Assembly (NCBI RefSeq): GCF_963966145.1
Contig: NC_091052.1
Span: 9,982,001-10,046,000, forward strand
Source: Tenebrio molitor
Taxonomy: Eukaryota; Arthropoda; Insecta; Coleoptera; Tenebrionidae
DNA: 64,000 nt
Direction: 5' to 3'
The translations under genes and the position numbers were made by a program. Positions 51,601 to 63,320 of the stretch are shown piece after piece (position 1 is the first letter of the stretch; each line of letters begins with the position of its first letter). The notes beneath the pieces are model-generated. The model did not search any database and had not been told where the DNA came from. It saw nothing but the letters and a program-made list of their open reading frames with translations.

Positions 51601-54244
51601 ATTTTATTGTCATTTTAACTGGATTGATTGATTACTCAAAAAAAAAAAAATCTTACGAGGGCACCGAAATTTGATACGAAAAAAACAACTTGAGACAACA
51701 ATTGGAAAAGATTTGGAAACAGGAATCTGATAGGGACCCGTTTTGAAGAGCTTCACACTGAGTTGTCTGGTTTCGATGACTTCCTGGGAGGCTCAGAAGC
51801 TCGATTTACAGCGAAGCTTTGTGGGAGACGACCAAAATAAAGTTTGTAGCTGAGAAACCACCAAAAGCCCAAACTGTTAACTATTTCTCTTTAAAAAGCA
51901 CAAACAAATCATTCTCAATATTTCCATATATTAAAAAAAAAGATGTCATCAAGTGGTCAGTCAGCATTTTCCGCTATAAAGTAAGCTGAGGCTTGCCGCA
52001 CACAGTTGGATTGGATATCAAAAAGAACCTGAGAAACCAGTTTTGATACCAGTTTTGATAGAAGCCTTCCAGCTTTCCAGTTTTCTTGGTGGGCTCGAGG
52101 GTAGTCAAAATTTACCTCCCTCGTCAATAGTCTGACCTGTGGTCCTGTGTCCAACGTCTCACATGCGAGTGAAGAGCGCTTGCACATGTCCCACATATGA
52201 CGTAACATTTATGGTTACACATGGTTGCTGAATAGCGAGCACGCTCAGCAGGAGAACATCGCAGCGAAGAGAGCTTTGGGAGCTTTAATAGTAGAAGAAA
52301 TCTGTTGCGAGGTTTGGCTCAACAGTGCTAGTTGGGACCCTCGCCACATGATGACAGCAGTATACGCCAATATTTGAGAGTATTGCTTCAATTGTATGAT
52401 TGCGCTCTCTGTCTGTCCCATCGTGGGTCGATCTCCCATCTCACTTCGACACTTGAATGGTGTAAAAATCCATGCCGCGTACACAACATACGAGTTGTAT
52501 TGTGTACCGGCACACGTCCAACAAAAAAGTGATATTATTTTATTAGTTATTTTATTAATATTACGGCCACTGTTTCCTCGAAAGCGAAATTCTGTTTTCT
52601 GGCTTTTTCCAGAAAATTTTTATATAACGTACCAGGATCACAGGAGCAGAGGACAAGTCGACGGTTGACTATAGGAATTTGTGACGTTCCTAGCAGAAAT
52701 ATCCCCATGGACATTCTCTATTTGAGAGGAAAACGACGGAAGGAACCCCATCGAAAGCGGCCGTCGCGGTCTCCCGCAAACGAAACCGATCGCAATTAAA
52801 AAAGCTCAAATCAACCGTTCTATTATTACAATAACACAATAATAACTCTAATGAGAAACAATAATCGTCGAAATGTGGAAATTGTTCTCGATGTTACCCT
52901 TTTTCCAGGTCGAAGGGAGAGATTAACAGTGCTATTGTTTCCCTCGATGGAAAAAGTGGTACAGGTGTCAAAGACTGCATGAAAAAGAGTGAATAAATAC
53001 TGCTGTATTTCATATTTTTGATGCTCGCCAGCGCGCGAGTACCTTCTTGCCCTGTTCTACTCTCCTAATGCAAAGTGTTCTTCATTTGCATAAAATTGTT
53101 AAATGGATTTAGAAGAAAATGAAGGCGAGCGTGGAGGTCGAAAGGGGGAAAAAGACAGTCCCACACCACTTGTGGATGAGTTTTTTTTTCTGGCGTCATC
53201 ATGTAAAAAACAAAAGTTTTGATGTGGAATCATTTATATCAATCAAGTGATTGAAGTTCTGCCGGGCTAAGAAAAAACGACTCAGGACTTTTTCGGACTG
53301 ATCAAAAAATGCAAAATGAAATTTTATAAATATATGCAGATACTGCAAAAAAATCTTAATAAAACTAAAAGTGGATATTTCCAAGGATACCAACCAACGT
53401 TATCATTATTTCTCTATTTTCCCCCACCTCTGTACACCCCCAGTCTAGCTAGTGTCGCCCCATCGCATAAACCAAACAAACCGACGCCGTTACGGAACGT
53501 TACAATGATGCCGATGCACGCGCTAACATATCAACTTTTGCAGGAATATGTAGCAGGAAAGTAGGAATGGCGAGGTGTCGCCACCGAACGTGACCGACGA
53601 CCGATCGATCCTAAAACAAAAGCGGAAAATTGTGAAGAGCTCTTGACACGTTCTACAGTCCTGATACGTTGGAGCTTGCAAAGGCGGTCCTGGGGGTTGG
53701 CTGAAATGCTGGGGCGTAGCCCTATCACCTCGCACACTCCCTGCGGCTATCATTTATTCACTTTCATCCCTTGACAGGACCCGAAATGCAGCACAAGGGG
53801 AGGGGACAGTGGTTAATGTCTTGAGGTGTGGCCTTGATAATCGCACCCATCATTTGGTGTTGTTCATCAATTTGATTAAAAAAAATATGTATACAATTTA
53901 AATCAAATAAGGCGCGGCTTTGATAAACGCAGCATAACATTTTGTGTTATAATTTCTGCCCCAAATTTAAGTTAAATCAAATTATGCTCGTAAGTTATCA
54001 GTTGTTACCAAAGCATTTAACAAAGGCAGACAATGGATGTAACGAACAGAGTTTTCGTTTGCGATCTGGGAGACGAAACTGAAATATTCTTCGCTTGGTT
54101 TTCAAGTAAACATCAGTTCGAAAGAGACGCATATCAGAAACCATCTTGAAGTCGACTGAAATTCCTTTTATCTGAGATAGCTTTTTATCCAGATTCATGA
54201 TGAAATTGTCTCAAACTTTTTTAATTCTTTTCTCAATACTTATT
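51601..54244. other. Intergenic DNA, no gene recognised
   Basis: An A13 run lies near 51640. Frames at 51957-52484 (minus) have no recognisable domain. There is a GC-richer patch near 53550-53740 without a defensible gene. Confidence 0.4.
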
Positions 54245-54346
54245 ATATCGATTTAAGTATAAGCGTTGAAACGACAAACTCGAAATTCGTTTCTCTTATA
54301 CTATTATATACCGATAGATTTAAGTAAGCATTGAAACGACAAACTC
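54245..54346. repeat. Two-copy direct repeat, 64-bp period
   Basis: Copies at 54245-54281 and 54308-54346 share GATTTAAGTA followed by AAGC(G/A)TTGAAACGACAAACTC. The repeat marks the left edge of the repeat-rich 54-57 kb stretch. Confidence 0.65.
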
Positions 54347-54609
54347 CATGAAAATACGAATATCCCGTAACTCCCTCGCCTAGATTGAACACGTAGTTGA
54401 TGAACAACCAATGTTTCGAAACCAAATGAAACATAATAATATTATTAACTATTATACACAATTGTGAATATTTCTCGTCGTTGTCCAACATTGTGCTCAT
54501 TGTCAGAGCTTCAATACCAAGCGCGTCTCAACTGTTTCACTATGTTCGTGTGGTTCTACAGAGCTCTGAGCGATGGGTACGAATACGTACATACATACAA
54601 AAAATCTTG

Positions 54610-54690
54610 GTTTTAGCGGGAATCGAACTTTGGAAATCACGACAGTAGCATGACGCCCTTCCATCTGAGCCACTGCTGTGCGCGTTATAA
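54610..54690 (-). mobile_element. tRNA-derived element (SINE head or tRNA pseudogene)
   Basis: On the minus strand, GTGGCTCAGATGGAAGGGC matches a tRNA D-arm/A box. A TCATG/CGTGA stem with a seven-base loop (CTACTGT) forms the anticodon arm, and AGTTCGATTCCCGC is a B box. The acceptor and T stems pair poorly, so it is not a working tRNA. An A-rich tract (AAAACCAAGATTTTTTG) follows, as in insect SINEs. The far end of a SINE body was not identified. Confidence 0.55.
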
Positions 54691-55147
54691 TGATCTATCT
54701 TCTGCATTTAAAAGTCCGAAGAAAAACAACAACATCTGTCAAAATACTGTAAAGCAAGAAACAACCACTCTGAGTGCAACAACAAATTCGACCATGATGG
54801 CCCGTCCTCGAATGTCCCAAACCAAGCACCAAAACGCATTGCTGCTAACAGGAAAGTATGAACTGGAAGATGTCGACGAGCGGATCGTTTGCACGTTTGT
54901 GATTCAGAGACCAACCAACAAACAAGTGAATAGGACCGACTTGGAAAACTACGGTACCAATAAAATGCACCAATCGGATGTCAGCTTTGTGGCGACGCGA
55001 GAGACTTTTGCCTTGCCAGTGACCAGGATCGCATATAGGAAAGAAAGTATGGGACGACACAATGTTGTACATGCGGGAAAGCAAATTCGACGGCGACGTT
55101 TGCAACGCTGGTTCGTTTGCTGGCTATTGCTGCAATGTGTGAAATGA
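54650..55147 (+). CDS. Uncertain ORF, 165 aa, unknown
   Basis: ATG at 54650 to TGA at 55145-55147. Its first 15 or so codons lie inside the tRNA-like element on the other strand. From about 54790 to 55130 the DNA is clearly GC-richer than its neighbours. The protein is polar with a basic end (KQIRRRRLQRWF) and matches nothing I know. It could be a lineage-specific exon or a chance ORF in an inserted element. Confidence 0.2.
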   Translation: MTPFHLSHCCARYNDLSSAFKSPKKNNNICQNTVKQETTTLSATTNSTMMARPRMSQTKHQNALLLTGKYELEDVDERIVCTFVIQRPTNKQVNRTDLENYGTNKMHQSDVSFVATRETFALPVTRIAYRKESMGRHNVVHAGKQIRRRRLQRWFVCWLLLQCVK

Positions 55148-55587
55148 AACGGCACAAACCCGGCGTAGATTTGTCTGTTCATCGTGAACTTATTTGATTT
55201 CTACTTCAAACTAAAAAAGGATATCTGTCTGTTTGAATGTCTGTCAGACAATCCGAGAAAACAAGAAGGGTTTTCGCTATTTGCTGGTCAGTACGTAATT
55301 CATCAAAAAATCAAACGTCGCGTTCCACTTCTTCAACGAGACACTAATCTCTGTGTGTATAAGAGAGTAGTAAGTAAGCGTTTCGTCGATGGATTTTGTA
55401 AAATCTTATCTCAAATAAAATGAAAACAATTTACTTAAAGCGACAATGTCTCAAAAATAATAATCGACACAAATTTTCTTTCGAGATCTCGCTGTACTCT
55501 TCACGACCATATCTGAACCTTGGACGGAAAACGTCGAATTGTGTTTCTTTAATTCAAAAATGGAGCTGCATAGATAAGAGCGGTGTA

Positions 55588-55780
55588 CACCGTACTCTGA
55601 TGGATTGTACGTTTTTTGACAGAAGACAGACCCAGAGAATAGTGTGGCGGGAATTAATCAGCAGGGATACAACGGTTTTCTACATAACGTGAAACAATTG
55701 AGATGGAGAGTTTAGTATTTTTTACTGCTTTATGTTTTGGAACTAGAGTTTAAAAACATACAATCTATCACCGTACGGAG
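55588..55780. mobile_element. MITE copy 2 (same family as 7045-7237)
   Basis: The 193-bp core has the same length and order as the copy at 7045-7237. Both share the internal block CTACATAACGTGAAACAATT and the terminal CAATCTATCACCGTACGGAG. TA precedes the left end; the right flank is TTA. The left terminus has drifted (CACCGTAC for CTCCGTAC). Confidence 0.85.
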
Positions 55781-55802
55781 TTAGCCTCGCCACTGCATCG
55801 TA

Positions 55803-56147
55803 CAGTTGCGGAATTAAAATTTCGGGCACTATTGTCAATGTCATGATATATAAACTCTAAAACAACCTTTACGTTAATAACCTAATTTTTTACTCTTGTC
55901 ATGTTTTTGTCTTTTTGGCATTCAAAAATTGTCATTTGTGGCATAATAACGGGTAGGCAACATATCAAAGATGATTTAATTACACTCAGTGCAACTAACT
56001 GAAATTTCAAAATTCAAAATTGATTGGGTGACTGACACAGAAAAGTTTAATTTTTGAATGTCAGTCATGATGACAGTGGAAGGTGCTTTACAGAGGTTTT
56101 GTTGAAGTGACAGAAAAATAGTGCCCGAAATTTTAATTCCGCAACTG
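55803..56147. mobile_element. MITE, 345 bp, perfect 34-bp-class TIRs, TA target duplication
   Basis: The left end starts CAGTTGCGGAATTAAAATTT. The right end, reverse-complemented, gives the same 20 bases and continues CGGGCACTATT. TA flanks both sides (55801-55802 and 56148-56149). The CAGT termini and TA duplication indicate a Tc1/mariner-mobilised element. The near-perfect TIRs suggest recent activity. It sits 22 bp from the preceding MITE. Confidence 0.9.
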
Positions 56148-56343
56148 TACATACGATGGTATCAAACATTATTTGATTAAATAAAATCATATATTATATA
56201 CACAGTAACCCTAACAACATCAAAATAACTAACTAAATTTGCATGGACACAACTTTTAGTTGATTTCCTTTAAGGAATACTAAATATTTGGTTGAATCTT
56301 TTGGAAATTATAAAATAGAATAAATAAAACGTTGTATGTACCA

Positions 56344-56440
56344 CGGGCATAATTGTCGATTATGACCCTCGGGAATTTAAAAGCCCTCGTTCCTCGGGCT
56401 TTAGACATTTCCTCGTGCCATAATCTCCTGATTATGCCCT
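56344..56440. repeat. Large imperfect palindrome
   Basis: GGGCATAAT (56345) pairs with ATTATGCCC (56431-56439). Inside, GATTATG pairs with CATAATC, and AAAGCCC pairs with GGGCTTT around a short CTCGTTCCT loop. The whole could fold as one hairpin of about 95 bp. It may be a fold-back element or a transcribed hairpin. No target duplication is evident. Confidence 0.6.
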
Positions 56441-59400
56441 TAATATATAAATAATATTATGTAAAGTGTTACAAATACGCTGCTAATAAATAAATCAACT
56501 TGAATTTCGTTTCTTTAATTCTGACGACAATACCTGAACCCGCAACTTGACAATCTAGACGGAGAATGTTATGAGAATCGCTTGCACTTGGGACAAAAAA
56601 AAAACAGTAGTCTGTTATAAAATAGTTATTTGGAGGAGCCTTGCTAATAATACTTTCAAATGGATCGACATGATGTTTGTTGTTCATCGAGATCTCAGTC
56701 GGTGGAGATCATATCATCTCTTCTGCCTCGATGTTTAAAAATCTAAATGAACAATGACAACGTGTCGTCGTTCAGCGATGATGCACTTCGCATTCTTTCT
56801 TTCTTGAACTTGCCCTTTTACCCTCTGCGTCACCCCCAACTGTTCTACCACATATTCAGCCTTCTATACCTAATTCACGACAGGGTACTAGGGTAGACTT
56901 TGTTCAGAAGATCGTTTTGACGTCGCGTGAAAGAAAAAGAAAATAAAGAAAAATTTGCTATCACGTCTCAAGACTCTCAAGTCACCATACACACCTGTGA
57001 TTAATTATTATGCTGTGCTTACTTTATTTTAAGTCTTTCTTTCTTCAGCCGTACAAAAAATATTTTAATTTTTTATTTCTTCCTTATGTAGTTAGTAAGT
57101 ATAGGTAATATAGTTATTATTTATTTATTTACAAACAAAATAAATGTATAAATAAATAAATAATAAATACATTTTTTAAATTTTACTACTTACTGTATTT
57201 ATTTTTTTTTGTTGGATTAAAATGAAACGAACCACGATTGTGGCAATTTTTAGCAGCCCGAGTATCAGGGTCATATAAGTTTACGAAAGTTTGTTTTGTC
57301 CAATACTTCGAGTACATAAATAATGCAATCGGTAAAAGCTATACCTATGTACTAAAAATTTATAATAATATTGGATACTTGAAAAATTGTATAGTATAAT
57401 TAACTAAGTACTCTTCTGATGAAAAAAGATGTACTTACTATTTCTAAAAGGTGTGGTAAAACAATTACCAAACATTTCAGGTTTCCGACGCCATCTACCC
57501 ATCCATTTTGTTCTTATGAGTTGATAAATAATAAAATGGCGCAGCAAGTGTGTGAAAACTTCACAGCTGATTGCAGCAACTTTAACCAACCAAAGTATTA
57601 GGATCACATGTGTAGTTGAAGATGGTTGTTTCAATGCCAGGAAGTTGAGATGTTGGAAGCGTAAAAAATTTATAGACCTCGAATAAAAAAGCAATTTTAT
57701 TTCGTGCTTAAATATTCCAAATAAAATGAATCAACAATTTAATTTTGTCTGACTGGTGTGGTTATAAAAATCTACATTCAACATTCCTTAAAATGTAAAA
57801 TACATAGTTGTTCATAACGCAACTCATATTCACGCTGGTGTAACTGGTGGCCTATATTCTAAATATTATTCCCAGTCACGTTATAAAATAAATGTTTGAC
57901 ACTTTTTTTGAAATGATTTTGTATTAGATATGAAAAATAATAAGCAGAATAAGAGATACCGATTATTTGGGTACATACTGTTAATCTGCCAAATTCAAGC
58001 AAAACATAAAGGTTTATTAAAATTTAAATGATTGAAAAAAACTCAAGAAAAATAGAAAAAGTTAGAATGTGTGACGACTTTTAGATAAACCATTGCACAA
58101 GAAGTGTATATGCCTGACAGGTGGACCCGTTATAGTTATGAAACTAGATTAGCAAAACGAGTTCAGTTTGTGTATCAAGACCTTTTTAGAGAATAATTTG
58201 CAGCTAAAATCTCTAACTAATGGTTTGAGTAAGAAATGAAACAGTCACTTAAATTTTTTGAAAATATTGGTTTTCAGTTGAATTGAAAATTTGTAAAATA
58301 GCACTTTTCTAGATATCTCACAGATTTAAAACAGTTCAAATCAACTTTTCGAGAAATGAAGTTATTTTGAATATGTGATGAATCTGTATTTACCCAAACG
58401 TTCAATTACTACTTACTTATAATAGTTAATAACAAAATATTTATTTAAGAATAATTTTTGCTTTTATTACATTAATTACTGAACTTTTCTATTAAATTTG
58501 AATAAACACTTGAAAAATTAAAATCTACATTTTTCAGCGGGAACTTTATGTGCAGTTGCAGTTTCAATATGAATGAACACAGTTCTTTGTTTTGTTCTCG
58601 GAAAAAAATCAAAAGCATGTCCAATACTCAATTGTAATATTAGTACAAATGCTCAAGTTACGGTTTTAATTGAAATTTAATTTAAGCAAGCCGAAAAAAT
58701 TCTCAGCTTATCATAGTAATTACTACACGATTTTCTCAAATGATACATGCGTCAGTCAGTAATTCAATTTGTAACGTGAAACCAAAACATGTGGGGGCGT
58801 CTCGTACCGACACCGTAATCAAAAAATATTTTTTATCAGTCGCGTCGATGAAAAACAATTCCAGTGGAAATATCGATTAACACGAACAATTCCACAAAAA
58901 AAAAATTGTAACGAGCATTGTGCTAAAAAAAGCATTCTAAAATAACCTCGGACATATTTGCCCAGGACTTTTCATTTTCGACCGTAAAATCACGTAATTG
59001 CTTTTCAGTGCATTCGCTTAATCGCACATTAAAATGAGAACAAACAAAAAATACGACTGGTATGACGCACTTTCGATATTTTCCTCTTGCAATAAAAATC
59101 GACCGTTCCTCAGGTGCAATCTCTTCAATCTGTTTGATTTTTCGTATCGTCAGACTTTCTTCGTGTCAAATGCAGGCAAAAACGCGATAGTTAAACGTCC
59201 CCATTCACGACAAGAAACGAACTGAAGAACCTCGTGGTGAATCAGTGCATCGGAGGCAAAATACATGGAGAAATCACAACGGAATGTTCGTTTCAGCAGC
59301 ACGAATCCAGCGAATGCATGACGTTACCTCGGCTGTTACCAAGTAACCACGTTCATAACAACTCTATGATAAAACCTGACTCATTGTTAATCAGTTGTCC

Positions 59401-62400
59401 GATGGATTCGGCCAGGTAAACTCGTGCTGGTGCTGTTACCCACTGCGCCGTGCTCCATCAGACCCAAGCTACGCACGTTCTCCTCAACATCTACCAGCGT
59501 TTTATCAACGTTTTCGAACTTTTTACCGTTCACAAGAAGCGGCCTCGTCTCAACTGATAACAACAAGCAAATCTATTTTCTTACTACATGTGACAGTGCG
59601 TGTGTATGTGTGTTTGTGTTCGTAACTCAGATGTTTATCTAGAGAGTTTCAATCGATATTCACCGATCGTCCTTGCTCAAAAATCGGATATCTACTATGG
59701 TGAGCCGATTTCCCAATTTTTACCGTTTTCAGGAAGCGGAATGAGCTACTGCGACACTTGAAGCAGCGTTTTTGTCAGCCTCCTAACGAGTCCGAGGAGC
59801 AAAACATGTTTTTGTCTGGTTCTTCTTTGCTTTGTTTGTTGTCGTACCTCGGCTTCCTAGTACGCATTGGCTAGGTATGTTGTGTTGCAAAATCAATGAG
59901 ACTTTCAACAGTAATTAACCTCAATAGTGAGCGTGACAATTGAGCACTGAAAATTTGCGCTCAGAACAATATTTACGGTCATTCGCACGACTTCTGATTA
60001 TCACTGGAAAAATTCTTAAAACACAACTTTATCACTATCGAAACTAAAATTGTTGTTGGAATTATCCAAGGAAACGATTATCGAAATGGCCTCACGTTTC
60101 ACTATGTTTTATGTTTAGTGTATTGCAGATAACTCAGCTTCTTTTTAAATCCAAAAAAACTGCTACGCAGAATCCCTGCAAGGTGAACGCAGGAATTTGT
60201 ACGATTGTCAATTAATCAGGAATTTTTAACAGGAAAGTTTAAAACTTGAGTACCACAAATTGACCTCAAAATAACAATTTTGAACTGATTTTTTCCGCAG
60301 GCAAAGGCAGAATATGTTTTTTCCTACTCATGCTTTGCACTGCACTATAAATTTTCGCAACACTCGGTACATATAGCCCACGTGTTTTTGTGTTACCTTG
60401 ACAATGATTATATATACTTGTACACAAAATACAAACGAAACGTGTCACCGTTAATTATAGTCCTATAAAATACCAATAAAAAATGTGTTTTTGTCGGCAA
60501 TTTGGATTGTTATTGCACGGTTTGCTGAAGACGGAAAAAATTGATTACAACTCTATATAAATAAATTTTTTGCTTTGGCGTCAGCTAAGGTTGCCGAGCT
60601 AATTCCATACATTTTGATTTTTTTTTGTACGGTAGGAAACATCAAAATTGAGCTTTCGTGCTTCAAAACGGTAGTGAACATCAGCATGTCATAAAAACTC
60701 ATCATAAACAGCTTTAGTTTGTTCGTTGAAGAATTTATGACCGGTCGAATTGCTGCATTAAGTAAGTCAGTCGATCTAATGTTTAACTTGAACGGTTAAC
60801 GCGAAAAGAATGACCTAACGGAATTTTCACTAGTCAAAAAAATGTACTGGAAACCACTGAAATGTTTTCATCGATTTCCTTCATAACAATTTTATTGTCT
60901 GACGAAACGACGCTGTGTGAACCAAACGGGGAACATTTTCAATTCAAATTATTGCCAAATATTGAATAAAAAATATGGTGAGGATCGGTAATGCAAGATC
61001 TCCTTCGGCGCGGTTGCCACATTTGTAAAATACCACTGGGATTGTGAAATTGCGATGACCAACACTACCCTGAGCAGTTGCAAATTTTTTGCCATCTGTC
61101 ATTATTATTGTCCTCGAGTTTTTCGTCGCAACTTTCCATTTAGAAGCGAAGTAATCGTAGAAAGTATTGTTTAATTCCAGTACCATCCATTAACGCCTGA
61201 ATAAAATATCATCGGGTATGATAATATTTGGGTCGTAATCTCTACGTCCACACCCATTTTAAAAGAGCTGTTTATCGCTAGGTGTAAAAGAGGGAATAAG
61301 TAAATTTGTAACGATAATTTTAAGTACCCACAAACATTGCACAAACACTTAAAGGTGCAAATATTTAAATTATGGTTAACTCAACCTTGTAGAAAATAAT
61401 GTGAAAAGTGGCATAACAGGCTCTTGATAAAATTGCTCACGATCAATTTCAAAAACTTGCATAACCGTTGCGTTATTAAAAAATATACGACTAGAACTCA
61501 CAAAAAAACGCATTTCATGCTCACTGGTCCACGCCTTTTGATGGAAACAGAGCAGAAATTCACCTGAGACAGTTTCACTTTGTGCATTTTCTTGCAATTC
61601 CGATATTGAAAAAAATGAAAAAATATTTCAATTCTGACTTGTGCAATTAGAAATTGAATTTTCATGCTTCAGGATGGCAATTGTCCGCCAATTTTCTTGT
61701 TACAGCGTGACGTGTCTTGTTACAAACCCATGCACTTTCACGATGCGACGTTTTCCTGATCCGCGATCTGGATCTGCCACAATTTCAAACACTTTCCTCT
61801 GAAAATTATTTTCACTATCTGTACAATTACGCATTTTTGGAGCGTAACAAGAACTACCAGCGCTTAAACAGAAGAATCCACCAACAATTTTGGCTCGTTT
61901 CGCTCATTGTTAAAGAACTGGAACTCATCTCGTCGATCCTGTTCGACTTTTCTTATTGGCACTACGACTATTTTTCTGTTATTTTTGAAACATCCTGTTG
62001 TCTTTGTGCCACATAACTCGCCAAGCAAATCGACTTAATCGTGGCCATGTGTTTGCTCCCGAGCAAGGTAATTATTATGAGGCTAACACTAATTATTTAT
62101 TTTTTGAAAAATGAAGCTTCACGCATCACTGAAACCCGACATTCTGGCAACCGCGCGAATTCTTTGCTAAGACCAAACCGCACACCTTACACCACATGTA
62201 ATATTAATTTTTTTTCGTCAACCTTCCATTCAATTTTGTGGCTTCTTCTGAACGCAGACCTCGCGATATTGTTTTTGTGGAACCTTGCGGTGACTTTTTC
62301 GATTATTATATTGCCAAATGGCCTTTATCATAGTAGCCAGTGGCCTCTTAAGCCGAACGGAAACGCCACTTTCCCTTGGGGCATCCGTAAACGCGTCACT

Positions 62401-63278
62401 GGTTAATATTAGATATAAGACTAGGTCACTATTCTCTGTTCTAACACTTATCAATTTGGTCACGTAATAATTTCAACTCGTGGTGCGTAATTTCGAAATC
62501 TCTGCGTTGCAGAAGTATCATTCAGTTCGGTAAACCCGCAGGAAAAAAGTCCTTGAGGATCTTTCAATTAGCATAACCCACAACGGTTCGCTTATTTCAT
62601 GGAGTAATTGCCACGAATTAACACTTAATCATATTTCATTAGTATAAACTGTTTTGGTTAATTCTCGGCACAAATCGTTAAAAAATCAGATGATTGGTCA
62701 GTTATGCAAAGAGGTTGGACAGTACTGTTAGCGTTTTATTATCTTCCTGCAAGTTGCGGAAGTGATTTGAAAGCAGTTACGGTTAGCAACCCAAGAGTAA
62801 ATAAGAACTCGCCTGCCATACTTCTCGTTTGAAAATTGAGATTTCTCCTGATAGGAAGCTAGGAAATGGTAATCTGCCAACTATTAAATAGATTTAACGA
62901 ACCATGTACAGTGCGCCGACCAGCGATTATGTCATTTTCATTAACTTATTCGATTAGTCCACCTCTGACACGCCCACAGACCAAAATTTGTGACACTCTT
63001 GTCAAGAAGTAGGCTCAAATCCTGTTGGAAAGTGAAAAATGTCATCGATCAATGTACGCTCATAAAATATTACTTGAGTTGTTATTACTCGGCTAACCTT
63101 GGTCTGGACTCATTACCATTAACCAGAATTGAACAATCAAGACGAAATGATGGTCGTGGGTAATGAATCAGAAGAATTTTTGCGAAACTCAAACAATTAA
63201 GAAAATGGAAAATTTTACGGACCAGATTCGATGCAACCAAGAGAAGAATTATTATTTCAAGAAGGAAAAGTGTATTTG
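56441..63278. other. AT-rich intergenic DNA, no gene recognised
   Basis: Low-complexity TAAATAAA-type sequence at about 57110-57180. Frames such as 60944-61186 (minus), 61717-62016 and 62041-62406 (plus) have ordinary composition and no domain I can name; an unrecognised multi-exon gene here cannot be ruled out. Confidence 0.4.
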
Positions 63279-63320
63279 TCCAATGGACCCGATCTGACAC
63301 CAATTGAAAATGTTTGGGAC
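63279..63320 (+). pseudogene. Tc1/mariner transposase motif remnant
   Basis: The frame reads SNGPDLTPIENVWD, matching the SPDLNPIENLW motif near the last catalytic residue of Tc1-type transposases. No recognisable transposase extends either side, so this is a short relic. Confidence 0.5.

Noticed and set aside
51957..52484. Possible retroelement fragment on the minus strand
   Set aside because: Two adjacent frames of ordinary composition, but no reverse transcriptase, endonuclease or gag motif could be identified.
54610..54690. Functional tRNA gene
   Set aside because: Acceptor and T stems do not pair, although the D-arm, anticodon stem and B box are recognisable.
61717..62406. Possible chemoreceptor-like hydrophobic ORFs
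   Set aside because: Some hydrophobic stretches, but no gustatory or odorant receptor signature and no consistent exon structure.
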